From NCBI RefSeq assembly GCF_016545825.1, contig NC_052612.1, positions 49,025,738 to 49,089,737 on the forward strand: a stretch of 64,000 bases of DNA, in the 5' to 3' direction. Source of the DNA: Eucalyptus grandis (taxonomy: Eukaryota; Streptophyta; Magnoliopsida; Myrtales; Myrtaceae). Under the pieces are notes generated by a model. The model made no database searches, was not told the origin of the DNA, and was given only the letters and a program-made list of their open reading frames with translations. The position numbers were made by a program, and so were the translations under genes. Shown one piece after another: positions 1 through 11,455 of this stretch (position 1 is its first letter; each line of letters opens with the position of its first letter).

Positions 1-1215
1 TGGGGGCATTGTGTTAGAATAGGAAGATAATCTCGGTGTCCTGTTGATCGATAGAGGTTGCGAAAGAAATCCATGGTTATATCTTTCAGTTTTTTAGAGT
101 CTCTAATCCACCCTTGATCCTCATCATGAAGCATACTGATACGATTATTTTGTTGTTTTTGTATAGTAGTCGCATGGAAAAACTTGGTATTCTTGTCCCC
201 CTCCTCAACCAGTTAATACGTGACCTCATTGCCCAATATTGCTCTTCCTATTGCCATAGATGTTGAACCTCATCTTTGAGGCGATTTACCCTTGCTTTAT
301 CATAATTATGTCCTATTTGATTGATATGCTGCTAGATTTGCTATTGTAGGATATGGATCTGACGACGACTGTTGGAAAACGTCAATTTACTTCACCTGTC
401 AAGTGCCCGAGAAGTTACCTGAAGCTTGCGAGCTAAAGAGGAGTCCAGTAGCTGTTTAGAGGCCCAAGTCTCAGTGACAACCTTTCGGCAGTTCTGATTT
501 TGAAGCCAAAAAGCTTCGAAAGTGAAAACTTTGCACTTACTCGGTGGTTTGGGATCAGTATCTAGTTACAATGGGCTGTGGTTAGAACCTAGAGTTGGTA
601 ATGCAAAGACTTCGGTGGTCGGGTAAGACAATCTCCAATCCATCGTACATAGTACCCTGTCTAGTATTTCCTTAACCACATCCTCCCCATCTCTGTTGTT
701 CACCCATGTGAAAGCACATCCCTCACTCTCAATATCCATTAATATCCATTAACAAACACTCATTTATAAAATCCCGAAAAGATTGCAATATGTAGGGCTC
801 AGCCATTCTCTTGCCCACTTTCTCCCAATGGTATAGTATCTCATTAAAATCTCCAATGCACATCCATGGCAGGTTATTGGAGTAGCTGAGGTGACGCATT
901 TCAGCCTAAAGATTATGTCGTAGCTGATAGACCACTGGCACATGAAGACAGGTAATTCTCATTGGGTGTCCACTCAGGCCAATAGTACATATCATATCTA
1001 TAAAATACATGCTATGTCTCTCTATACATAATGATACCTGATCAGTCCAGAAAATTACCATCCCCCTAGCCAAACCCATTGGGCTCACCATAAAAGATTT
1101 TGGGAATTTCAACCTCCGCTGAATTTTCTGGATTACTATGTCCTGGTTTTTGGTTTCCATTAAAAAGACTACATCGGGCCTTTCATGGGCCACTAGGGCC
1201 CGTAGCGCTTGCACA
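1..1215 (-). mobile_element. L1-type LINE fragment, ORF2 endonuclease region
   Basis: Read on the minus strand, 1214-906 encodes the start of an endonuclease/exonuclease/phosphatase domain typical of plant L1 ORF2 proteins (RPDVVFLMETKN near the start). A stop codon follows, and the same region continues with the GDFNEIL motif (about 870-850) and the FTWVNNRDGED...LDR stretch (about 705-640). Further toward position 1 the frame decays but still resembles the linker before reverse transcriptase. The element runs off the window at position 1, so whether the reverse transcriptase survives is not visible. In-frame stops make this copy inactive. The boundary at about 1212 abuts another dispersed repeat. 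The family assignment is from motif recognition. Confidence 0.85.
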
Positions 1216-1350
1216 GGATGAGTTTGCCAGGAAGCTTATCTATTGTCGGCGACTCTGTAGAATCTCAGTTTAACCTTACGTAAAGATAAAATTCAGGTTG
1301 CTTTATCAAATTTAGCTATACCTGCGTTCACCATCTTAAATTGCTTAAGT
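1212..1350 (+). repeat. Dispersed repeat X, copy 1
   Basis: About 140 bp starting near ACAGGATGAGTTTGCC and ending near TTGCTTAAGTTTAC. It recurs inverted at about 5663-5800 and direct at about 19911-20062. It codes for nothing obvious and its class is unknown. Its first part also supplies about 48 bp of each monomer in the 391-bp tandem array. Confidence 0.7.
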
Positions 1351-2429
1351 TTACTTGATCACGTTTTTTTTTTTTTTTAAATACTTCGGGTCGTGGGTTT
1401 TCTGCACAACTACTTGCTTCCTTAACGAGGAATGTTGCAGTTAATGATCATCCCATCTATCCTGGAAATTCGTAGAAGTAATTTGCCAAAACTGTTTTTT
1501 CTTCCTTCGATTCTGTTTATTACCTTGATTTTTCTGTGTTCTTTTTTAGGTCAGAGGCCTCTTGATCGAATCCAATCTACAAGTATCGAAATTGATGGCA
1601 AAGTACGATCCCTGGCTTCTCTTATCTTCCCCTTGGTTAATGACCTTTGATCTCCGTGGTAAAGAAACAACCACGCTGTTCTCCAATCTAAACTAGGCTT
1701 TATCTCTGATAAACGTTATTGCATTATAACTCATTATCAATTGGCTACACAGGTTTTGAGTCTATGGAAGATTTGAACTGTTTATTGAGTTTAAATTCCT
1801 CAATCCTTCTGATATCATTATCCATCCAAAGCTTTTTGCTACATTTTCCTACACAACACGGTGGTTAGATTCTCTTCTTCTTTTTTTAAAATGCTTTGAG
1901 CAGTGATATCGAATGTTTATCCCAACTCGTTGTCAGACCTTTTTTTTTTCTTCTTTTTATATTATAAAGACATATACGGTCTGATTTTTTGTCCTTGGGA
2001 GGATTTTTCTCTTTATTTTTTCGATAGCTCTGAGTTTCTTAGTGTGGTTTATATGTTGGAATAGTCCTATGACCCTTTCACTTGCTGCACATGAATTGCG
2101 CTAATGATCTCTTGCTTTGTTACCATCACTATCTGTTTAGTGATTTACATCCATGGGAAACACTAAATGCATAACTAAAGAATCAAACTATATCCTTCTA
2201 TTGAAAGAAAAGCCTACATAGAGAAAGTTCTTTTATAGATTGAACCGTTCATATTTTCTTAGGTCAAAATCATCATTTATCTAGAGTTTTTGTGGTAAAG
2301 CAAACTCCAGTTTAAAATAGGTGTTGTGGAGGAAAAGAATTCAGAAGTAAAGAATAAATATTTACATTTGTGATGTTGCAAAAATAATCGCAATATATTT
2401 TTCGTTGTTGTTTTCTATTGTCTTGCTTT
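1351..2429. other. AT-rich intergenic stretch, no gene seen
   Basis: Contains pyrimidine runs and one unremarkable 72-codon reading frame (1432-1650) with no recognisable domain. No repeat structure shared with the rest of the window was noticed. Confidence 0.5.
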
Positions 2430-3100
2430 TTAAGCAATGGTCGACTTATTCCCGTGCGTTGCACGGGCAATAAGACTAATTGAGATCATTATTTCGATTG
2501 TAATAATTTAGTAAAAATCATAACTTGAATTGAACAGTACCATTCTAAGCATGCATTTATATAGAGAAACAATCATTAACCCATAAGACTTGACTTAGTC
2601 AGTGACCGGCACTACAAAAAATTAAGCATAATTCTCCACTATCTCCTTAGTGGAGCTGCTTTTCACTTGGACTAATTTGTAGAGATTGAATTCAATCTTC
2701 CGGATGGGACCCAATCATCAATTGATAAACTCCAATTGCAATAGTGAATGTGCCTTTTCTTTTATGACTATGATTATTATGAGCAATGGCTGGCAAATTC
2801 TTGTGCATAGCACGAGCAATGCGACTAATTAAAATCATTATTTCACAATTGATAATTTCGAAAAAAAACCATAATGTGAAATGAATGGTATTAATATAGA
2901 CATGCATTTTTATGAAGGAACAATTATTAACTCATAAGACTTAGACTTAGTTTGTGTTCGGCACTGCAAAAATTAGGCCTAATTCTCCACTACCTCATTA
3001 GTGCAGGTGCTTTTCACTTGGACTAAAATGTGGAGATTGAATTCAATCTTCTGGATGGGGCCGGTCATCAATATACAAACTCCAATTGCAAAATGGATGC
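2430..3100 (+). repeat. Two diverged RLP-leader repeats in tandem
   Basis: Copies at about 2430-2745 and 2785-3100 share the order of motifs seen in the array monomer: AGCAATGG near the start, GACTAATTA, an ATAGAGAAACA or similar block, CACTACAAAAA, the short hairpin CTCCAC...GTGGAG, CACTTGGACTAA, and ATCATCAAT at the end. The first copy carries a perfect inverted motif CCCGTGCGTTGCACGGG at 2451-2467. The same leader lies upstream of the RLP gene at 14229 and of the remnant at about 9.0 kb, so it is probably the ancestral 5' flank of this gene family. Confidence 0.75.
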
Positions 3101-3104
3101 GCCT

Positions 3105-3276
3105 TCTCTTCTCTGCTTGTGAGACTCTCCCTCATCACTCACGGGGAGATATTGTTCTCAAGTCCTCTCACTAGTAACCCTATTGCTCATCTTAAATAAT
3201 TCATGTGTTTGCTTTTGTAGAAAATCAACTTCCATTTGTAGAGAGCAAGAAAGAGAGGTTTTGCTCCAAATGAAAC
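3105..3276 (+). pseudogene. 5' remnant of an RLP gene (copy A)
   Basis: Nucleotides about 3125-3276 align by eye with 14245-14385, the signal-peptide and first LRRNT codons of the RLP at 14229: CTCATCACTCACGGGGAG, then CTAGTAACCCTATTGCTCAT, then GAGCAAGAAAGAGAGG. The start codon is not preserved and the frame is broken. Similarity stops after TTTTGCTCCAA, where the unrelated repeat Z begins, so the remaining LRR coding region has been deleted or replaced. No function is expected. Confidence 0.75.
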
Positions 3277-3630
3277 GGTTAAGGCCAATCCTTTGTACTT
3301 GATGCAGAACTATTGAATCGCTTTCAGAATACCAGAACCATGGAAATTCATAAGAAGTAATTTGTTGGAAATGCTTGATGTTTCTTTTGTTGATTCCAAG
3401 TTCTCTACAATTCATAAAGCTAGAAACTTCACCAGTGGAATGAAATTGATCGAATTAAGGTTAAAAATCAGCACTTCCCTTTCTATAAATTCACAGTAAA
3501 TAATCCAATGATAAACATTACATTGCCTTTGTTTTATTGCACATTCTACTTGATAAACTGTATCATCTTTGAGTGCCTTTTCATTGGGATGCGACCAAAA
3601 TACATTCAGAATCAATCGTGACATTAATAT
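3277..3630 (+). repeat. Dispersed block Z, copy A
   Basis: Begins ATGAAACGGTTAAGGCCAAT and recurs at 4849 and, partly, at 10650. It joins directly to RLP remnant A. In copy C the block continues smoothly into block W; here the join is interrupted by 3640-4070. It has no coding capacity that I recognise and may be former 3' flank of a deleted RLP gene (inference). Confidence 0.65.
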
Positions 3631-3639
3631 GCAATATTT

Positions 3640-4070
3640 GATGGTAATAATTCAGTTCTAAACATTTCAATTAAATCAATTTAGTTTTAAATCTTTTGCA
3701 TTGTGCGAATTGACTACATCTGCTCAGTTTTGGCAAAAATAAGTAACCTGGGCAATTTTTTAAGTTTTTCTGAAATTTTTATTACTTTTTTGGTTTTTTC
3801 TTTTCTTTCTCTTCTTTTCTTCCCTTTCTTTTTTTCCCCCAACTGTGGGCCGATGAGGGCCCGACACCCTTGCCTAAGCTAGGTGAGGGTGTCGCGCCTC
3901 TCGTCAGCTAACATGTGAGGGTGTGAGCCCTCGCCTATGATTGGCGATGGTCAGCTGGCAACCTCATAGGCCAAAGTGGTAAAGAAAAAAAAAAAAAGAA
4001 AAACAAGAAAAGAAAAGAACAAAAATTATAAAAGATTCAAAAAATTATTAAAATATTATGTAACAAAGTC
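3640..4070. repeat. GC-cored foldback remnant interrupting blocks Z and W
   Basis: AT-rich arms (poly-pyrimidine about 3780-3838, poly-purine about 3980-4035) flank a GC-rich core about 3840-3965 with repeated GAGGG and CCCTCGCC words. This is the architecture seen at 12645-13857 and 61260-61730. It separates Z and W sequences that are contiguous at 10650-11450, which supports insertion. Exact ends and target duplication were not resolved. Confidence 0.5.
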
Positions 4071-4071
4071 T

Positions 4072-4400
4072 CTCCATGGTCATAACCCTAAGAATTTTTT
4101 AAAACTCTTTGTCGAGTAGGCTCGACTTTAAACTCTCTCAACAACGTTTATGTTTCAAGTGAATAATTCATCAATTACTTATTATTGAAAAAGTCTTCTC
4201 ACATATCTTGATTCAGGCTTTTTTTAACAAAAAAGAAAGGAGAATGTCACCTCTCTTTTACTGGCTTTTGGGACATTATTGGCTCAACTGAAGCTTTGCA
4301 GAAATGTTTAGGGTCGCAAAACAGTTTGTCATTCTACAGTTGTTGGAATTTTTGGGAATACACGATATGTACTTTATCAAAGAAATAAACAATGCAACCA
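4072..4400 (+). repeat. Dispersed block W, copy A
   Basis: Starts near ACAAAGTCTCTCCATGG and matches about 11110-11450 with the same order of words (ATTGAAAAAG, GGAGAATGTCAC, TATTGGCTCAA, AGTTTGTC). Non-coding. It is evidence for a duplicated segment covering copies A and C. Confidence 0.65.
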
Positions 4401-4494
4401 AATTAACATGGACGCTCGCTCAGCCGGTTTCAATTTTTAAGTTGTGATAACGAGGCATGACTACTCCTTTAGGATTGCTACGTCACAAAAGAAA

Positions 4495-4800
4495 AGAGGG
4501 ATATATTTACTAGAAATTCTAAAACTTATTATGATAGTACAATTAAGTTCCAAAACTTGCAAAAGTTGCAATCAAGTCCAATAACTTCTCAAATTGATGC
4601 AATCGAGTCATTCTATTAATTTTGTCTAACTTGGTTGACAGTAAATGCCGACATGGTTTTTTTAAATATTTTATCTCTCCTACGTGGTGATAAAGTGACC
4701 AAAATGTCATTTTGATCCAAATCTCTTTTTAAATTCATTTTTATTTAAATTAAATAAAAAATAAGCTTTTTTTCTTTAAAAAAAAAAAAAAAAGAAGAAG
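4495..4800. repeat. Solitary arm of an AATT-rich foldback element
   Basis: Carries the reiterated words AATTAAGTCC, AATCAAGTCC and AATCGAGTC followed by a T-rich and then A-rich run, as in the arms of the complete foldback elements at 12645-13857 and 28050-28575. No opposite arm is present before block Z copy B starts at 4849, so it looks truncated. Confidence 0.45.
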
Positions 4801-4848
4801 AAGAAGCAGGCAGCGAGAATGCTAGAAGCTTGGAAAGTCAATTGCTAA

Positions 4849-5430
4849 ATGAAACGGTTCTGGCCAATCCTTTGTACTTGATGCAAAACAACTGAAACGC
4901 TTGCAAAATGCTAGAAGCTTGGAAATTCATAAGTAATTGGCTGGAAGTGCTTCATATTTCTTCTTGTTCATTCCAAGTTCTCTCGACTAAGAATGCGGAA
5001 AGCTAGTAATGATACTAGTTGAATGAAATCGATGTAATTATGGTAAAAAAATCAGCTTTTTCCTCTTGTAAATATACAGTAATACATTGCCTTCTTTTTT
5101 CTTTTCTTTTTTTGAGAAAAAGTTATACTGCGTAATTAACTCAATAAACAGTATCATCTGTGACCTCTCTTTTCTTCTTTTCTTTTTTTTCATTAGGACA
5201 CAACGAGAATATTTTCAGAACCAGTCACAGCATCAACATGTATTATCCTGGAAGTTGCTTGATTTATGGCAAAGATAGAGAGAAGGTTCGATTGACTTGG
5301 AGTTATTTACGAATACTCAGTGCTTTCCTTACCTATAATTGACACTCAAATGGTGGTAGTCACATTTTATAATAATAGAATGCATATACACAACAAAGTC
5401 TTTCCATGATTTTGGCCCTTAATTCTCAGA
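4849..5430 (+). repeat. Dispersed block Z, copy B
   Basis: Starts ATGAAACGGTTCTGGCCAAT, the same left edge as copy A, and extends further (through CAACATGTATTATCC and GACACTCAAATGGTGG) as copy C does. Non-coding. Confidence 0.65.
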
Positions 5431-5452
5431 CCATGTTATCTTATGATGAACG

Positions 5453-5600
5453 GATATATATATGTGTGTGTGTGTATGTGTGTGTACACATATATATATA
5501 TATACACACATATATATATATGCGTATATACATATATGTGTATATATATACGTATATATACATATATATATACGTATATATGTATGTATATATACTTGAT
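5453..5600. repeat. Compound TA/TG/TACA microsatellite
   Basis: A run of alternating TA, TGTG and CATA words of about 150 bp. Short reading frames across it in several frames are consequences of the repeat and are not genes. Confidence 0.95.
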
Positions 5601-5662
5601 CTATATGAACGGATCATTTAAGAGCATAGAAAACCGACGATCCAAAGTAGTTCAAAAAACAT

Positions 5663-5800
5663 GTTTGAATAAACTTAAGTAATTTAAGATGGTGAACGCA
5701 GGTATAGTTAAACTTGATAAAGCAACCAGAATTTTATCTAACATAAGGTTAAATTCAGATTCTACACAATCACCGACCAGGCAAACTCATCCTATCCAAA
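5663..5800 (-). repeat. Dispersed repeat X, inverted copy 2
   Basis: The reverse complement matches 1212-1350 closely (AGATGGTGAACGCAGG here against CACCATCTTAAATTGC there). It runs into the first monomer of the 391-bp array, whose first 48 bp are the end of this element. Confidence 0.75.
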
Positions 5801-8503
5801 CATTACTTTTTAAACAATGGCCGACAAAATCCTACATGTAGCATCCTACATGTAGCATGGGCAACAAGACTAATTAAGATCGTTATTTCGATTTTGATAA
5901 TTTAGTAAAAATCATAACATGAAATTAACTATGTCGTTATAGACACGCATTTATATAGAGAAACAGTCATTGACCCATAAGACTAGACAAGCATTTTTAA
6001 AGTAAACAATTATTAACTCATAAGACTTAGACTTTGTCCGTGTTAAGCACTACAAAAATTAGGCGTAATTCTCCACGATCTTCTTAGTGGAGTTGCTTTA
6101 CACTTGGACTAACTTGTAAAGGTTGAATTCTCTCTTCTGGATGGGGCCCGGTCATCAATTCAGATTCTACACAATCACCAGCTAGGCAAACTCATCCTAT
6201 CCAAACATTGCTTTTTAAGCAATGGCCGACAAAATCCTACATGTAGCATGGGCAACAAGACTAATTAAGATCATTATTTCGATTTTGATAATTTAGTAAA
6301 AATCATAACATGAAATTAACTATGTCGTTATAGACACGCATTTATATAGAGAAATAGTCATTGACCCATAAGACTAGACACGCATTTTTAAAGTAAACAA
6401 TTATTAACTCATAAGACTTAGACTTTGTGCATGTTAGGCACTACAAAAATTAGGCGTAATTCTCCAAGATCTTCTTAGTGGAGTTGCTTTAAACTTGGAC
6501 TAACTTGTAAAGGTTGAATTCTCTCTTCCAGATGGGGCCCAGTCATCAATTCAGATTCTACACAATCACCGACCAGGCAAACTCATCCTATCCAAACATT
6601 GCTTTTTAAGCAATGGCCGACAAAATCCTACGTGTAGCATGGGCAACAAGACTAATTAAGATCGTTATTTCGATTTTGATTATTTAGTAAAAATCATAAC
6701 ATGAAATTAACTATGTCGTTATAGACACGCATTTATATAGAGAAATAGTCATTGACCCATAAGACTAGACACGCATTTTTAAAGTAAACAATTATTAACT
6801 CATAAGACTTAGACTTTGTACGTGTTAGGCACTACAAAAATTAGGCGTAATTCTCCATGATCTTCTTAGTGGAGTTGCTTTACACTTGGACTAACTTGTA
6901 AAGGTTGAATTCTCTCTTCCAGATGGGGCCCAGTCATCAATTCAGATTCTACACAATCACCGACCAGGCAAACTCATCCTATCCAAACATTGCTTTTTAA
7001 GCAATGGCCGACAAAATCCTATGTGTAGCATGGGCAACAAGACTAATTAAGATCGTTATTTCGATTTTGATAATTTAGTAAAAATCATAACATGAAATTA
7101 ACTATGTCGTTATAGACACGCATTTATATAGAGAAATAGTCATTGACCCATAAGACTAGACGCGCATTTTTAAAGTAAACAATTATTAACTCATAAGACT
7201 TAGACTTTGTCCGTGTTAGGCACTACAAAAATTAGGCATAATTCTCCAAGATCTTCTTAGTGGAGTTGCTTTAAACTTGGACTAACTTGTAAAGGTTGAA
7301 TTCTCTCTTCCAGATGGGGCCCAGTCATCAATTCAGATTCTACACAATCACCGACCAGGCAAACTCATCCTATCCAAACATTGCTTTTTAAGCAATGGCC
7401 GACAAAATCCTACGTGTAGCATGGGCAACAAGACTAATTAAGATCGTTATTTCGATTTTGATTATTTAGTAAAAATCATAACATGAAATTAACTATGTCG
7501 TTATAGACACGCATTTATATAGAGAAACAGTCATTGACCCATAAGACTAGACACGCATTTTTAAAGTAAACAATTATTAACTCATAAGACTTAGACTTTG
7601 TCCGTGTTAGGCACTATAAAAATTAGGCATAATTCTCCAAGATCTTCTTAGTGGAGTTGCTTTAAACTTGGACTAACTTGTAAAGGTTGAATTCTCTCTT
7701 CCAGATGGGGCCCAGTCATCAATTCAGATTCTACACAATCACCGACCAGGCAAACTCATCCTATCCAAACATTGCTTTTTAAGCAATGGCCGACAAAATC
7801 CTACATGTAGCATGGGCAACAAGACTAATTAAGATCGTTATTTCGATTTTGATTATTTAGTAAAAATCATAACATGAAATTAACTATGTTGTTATAGACA
7901 CGCATTTATATAGAGAAATAGTCATTGACCCATAAGACTAGACACGCATTTTTAAAGTAAACAATTATTAACTCATAAGACTTAGACTTTGTCCGTGTTA
8001 GGCACTACAAAAATTAGGCGTAATTCTCCACGATCTTCTTAGTGGAGTTGCTTTACACTTGGACTAACTTGTAAAGGTTGAATTCTCTCTTCCGGATGGG
8101 CCCAGTCATCAATTCAGACTCTACACAATCACCGACCAGGCAAACTCATCCTATCCAAGCATTGCTTTTTTAAGCAATGGCCGACAAAATCCTACATGTA
8201 GCATGGGCAACAACACTAATTAAGATCATTATTTCGATTTTGATTATTTAGTAAAAATCATAACATGAAATTAACTATGTCGTTATAGACACGCATTTAT
8301 ATAGAGAAACAGTCATTGACCCATAAGACTAGACACGCATTTTTAAAGTAAACAATTATTAACTCATAAGACTTAGACTTTGTCCGTGTTAGGCAATATA
8401 AAAATTAGGCATAATTCTCCATGATCTTCTTAGTGGAGTTGCTTTACACTTGGACTAACTTGTATAGGTTGAATTCTCTCTTTCCGGATGGGCCCCATCA
8501 TCA
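5753..8503 (+). repeat. Seven-copy 391-bp tandem array
   Basis: Monomers start at 5753, 6158, 6549, 6940, 7331, 7722 and 8112 with ATTCAGA(T/C)TCTACACAATC. Spacings are 405, 391, 391, 391, 391 and 390 bp, and the last monomer ends about 8503. The long first monomer is explained by an internal 14-bp duplication (CCTACATGTAGCAT twice, about 5831-5858). Monomers differ at only a few positions, for example AGATCTTC, CGATCTTC or TGATCTTC in the hairpin loop. Each monomer is a fusion of about 48 bp of repeat X with about 343 bp of the RLP leader. No reading frame runs through it. The near-identity points to recent or homogenised amplification. Confidence 0.95.
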
Positions 8504-8559
8504 ATTTACAAAGTCCAATTGAATTCTCTCTTACAAGAATAGATGTGTTTTTCTTCTAG

Positions 8560-8935
8560 TACTGTGATTATTATAAGCAATGGCCGGCAAATTCCCGTGC
8601 ACAACACGGGCAACAAGACTAATTAAAATTGTTATTTCAGAATTGATAAAAATCATAACGTGAAATGAATGGTGCCGTTATAGACACGCATTTTTATGGA
8701 GAAACAATTATTAACTCATAAGATTCAGACTTAGTTCGTGTTCGCCACTACAAAAATTGGGCGTAACTTTCCTCTATTTCCTTAGTGGAGCTGCTTTTCA
8801 CTTGGACTAATTTGTAGAGGTTGAATTTAATCTTCTAGATGGGTCCTGTCATCAATTTACTAACTCCAATTGTAATAATGGATGTGCCTTCTCTTCTCTG
8901 ATTATGATATGTGGATCTCACATGTGCTACATATA
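8560..8935 (+). repeat. Diverged RLP-leader repeat following the array
   Basis: Same motif order as the array monomer but without the X-derived 48 bp: CCCGTGCACAACACGGG at 8594-8610, GACTAATTA, AGAAACAATTATTAACTCAT, CACTACAAAAA, CACTTGGACTAA. It closely resembles the second leader at 2785-3100. It stands immediately upstream of RLP remnant B. Confidence 0.75.
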
Positions 8936-9290
8936 CATCCTTCAAGATGGCACACATGCAAGCACATAAGGTGCATGTGTGGAACCCCGACTTGTCACAT
9001 TAAAAGAAAAATCTCCCCCCGCTTTTCTCTATGAATGATCTGGGTTTAATTAGAGGTTCTTAAACCCCCACTCTCTAAAATGTAAATTTGTTCTCTGCCC
9101 ACGTGATTATCCCTCATTGCTCATGGGGAGATATTGTTCTAAAGTCCATTCGCTAGTAAGTCTTATTGCTCATTTTAAATCATTCAGGTTTATGCTTCTT
9201 TAGAAACTCAACTTTTATTTGCAAGAGAGCAAGAAAGAGAGGCTCTGCTCTTAGACAAAGCATCAAAGACCCATCTCAATTTGTGTTAGC
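8935..9290 (+). pseudogene. 5' remnant of an RLP gene (copy B), promoter to first codons
   Basis: The segment matches the promoter and first exon of the RLP at 14229: ACATTAAAAGA, then TTCTCTATGAATGATC in the position of the intact TATA region, then ATTAGAGG, then the start-codon region degraded to AAAATGTAAATT, then CATTGCTCATGGGGAG, CTCATTTTAAATCATTCA and GCAAGAAAGAGAGGC. Similarity ends near 9250-9290. The frame is broken at once (ATG followed by TAA), so it cannot make the receptor. Confidence 0.8.
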
Positions 9291-10640
9291 GAATTTTTCT
9301 TTAATATAGTTCGGGTTTTAGTATCCTTGAAATTCGAGTTATGGAAAATTACATTTTGCATTCCACGAACTCTAAATGGAGAAACTAGAAAAGCAATTTA
9401 GAAGCTACTCACTACTATAGCTCGCCATCATTGTCACATTACTCGAATAATCTTCTAACTTGACACATTTCAGAAATCATAGGAAGGACAAGCGCATCAA
9501 AATGTTTAGCATCGTTTAATCAGACATGTTAAATTATAAATGTAGTTTAATTTCCTCATTAGTTGATGTATGTTTTGTAGTGATCTTTGTCGTTTAATTA
9601 TAGAAGCTACATGCGAGAAAAAAAAATTAACGGGGCGAAACAAAGCATGCGACACACTTCAGGGAAGAGAAGTTTTGGATGGATAACTGTAGAGAAAGTA
9701 AAATTTCGTGCCTTTTGTTAGGCCCTTATGTTCCCCTCTCAGTCAAACTTAAACTGTATAATGGATAGTTTCACTTTGAGGAAAAAAAGACAACGTTGGT
9801 GAACTGAGTCTTATAAAGAAATATTGACCCTATTTTATAATTACATATTGTTGATTTGACCATGCTAACTACAAGCGATCAAACAATGAAATAAAGGGGA
9901 CACTTGATTTGCATAGATTGGCCGGTGTGGCCTACTCCATAGGGGGAGCATTGTGAGATTTCGCCATAAATCAAGCAATCAAGAGATACGGTGGAGATTA
10001 CAATTGCATTCAAGTAACTCAATCACTCTTAGTATTTTTTGTCTCTAATTAAACCCTATAATGTTTATTCTTCACAATTCCTAGCAACATATTTCTGAAT
10101 ATCACAAAGAAATTTCCAAATCTTACCGCATGATTTCTCAGCTTGAACACCAACTTCCTGAGACTTAATTCACGAATTATTCTCCATCAATTGTATGAGA
10201 ATTCTGTTGACCCGGGAACTCTCCATAGACGGCGAATTATGGAGGCCAACTCCCAAAAGAGATTTGCTTTTTTTTTTTTTTTTTTTTTTTTATATTAAAC
10301 GTGGAACTCTAGGCCTTGCCGAATCCAACCCAAATTTGGAAAGTTGATATCCCTAATTTGTTGTGAAACTTAATCCAACTTGGACTTTACTTTTAAGTTT
10401 TTAATTTTATGCTTATTTATCTATCAAATTCCCAAATAGAAAATCTCTTATATGAATTTAGACTTTCGCTTACGAGCCCAAACTCAAGACATATTCCAAC
10501 ACTAATAGGAAGCAGAGTTGAGAAGAGAGCTTAGTCCAGTTGATTTATTCATGCTTAGTGATGAGAGGAAGACGGATAAGCATGAGCCTGCCGTGGAGGA
10601 CATTCTATGCGTTTTGTAGAAGAACTTAAATATTGGTGAT
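9291..10640. other. Intergenic, no gene seen
   Basis: AT-rich sequence with a long poly-T at about 10268-10290. It contains no convincing reading frame and no relation to other parts of the window that I could see. Confidence 0.5.
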
Positions 10641-10649
10641 GATGAAGTG

Positions 10650-11455
10650 CCAACCCCTATAGAAGCGCCTTCAGAATACCAGAAACTTAAAAATTTATAA
10701 GAAGTAATTAGTTGGAAGCACTTGATGTTACTTCTTGCTAATTCAAAGTTCTCGACTATAATGCAAAAAGCTAGAAACTTTACCAGTTCAATGAAAATGA
10801 TGTAATTAAGGTAAAAAATGAGCCCTTTCCTTTCTGTAGATTTACAATATATAATCTTTCGATAGATATTACATTCCCTTCATTTTATTGCACTATCTAA
10901 TCAATAAAATGTACCATCATTAAGTTCTTTCTCATTAGGACGCGATCATTGCGACATCAACATGTATCATCCGGGAAGTTGCTTTATTACATAGAGAGAG
11001 AACATTCACTTGACTTGGAGTTATTTGTGGATTGCCAGTGTTATCTTTACCTATAATCGACACTCAAATGGTGGCCTTTACATATCTTAATAAGAGAATG
11101 CAAATGCATAACAAAGTCTCTCCATGAGTGTAGTCCATAAGAATTTTTGAAAACTCTTCATTTGTTGAGTAGACACCAATTTAAGCTCTCTAAACAACCA
11201 GGAAAGTCTGAAAGTTTTTGTGATTTGCGAGTGACTGATTCATTGATTAAACGTTATTGAAAAAGCCTCTCGTATATTTGGATTCAATCTTTCTTAACCA
11301 AAAAAAAAAAGAGGGAGAATGTCACATTAGTCTTGTGTTGGGTTTTGGGAAATTATTGGCTCAAATGAAGCTTTTGCATAAATGCTTAGGGTAGTAATAC
11401 AGTTTGTCCGCCCACAGTTGCTAGAGTTTTGCGAATACACGATATTTACTTGTAA
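10650..11455 (+). repeat. Blocks Z and W contiguous, copy C
   Basis: Z (about 10650-11110) and W (about 11110-11455) follow each other without interruption here, showing their ancestral order. Compare 3277-3630 plus 4072-4400 (interrupted) and 4849-5430 (Z only). Confidence 0.65.

Noticed and set aside
5406..5682. Tyr/Ile-rich small proteins
   Set aside because: Translation of a TA/TG microsatellite.
5753..8503. CRISPR-like or satellite array
   Set aside because: The repeats are 391 bp with no spacers and the genome is a plant nuclear one; the monomer derives from a local gene flank.
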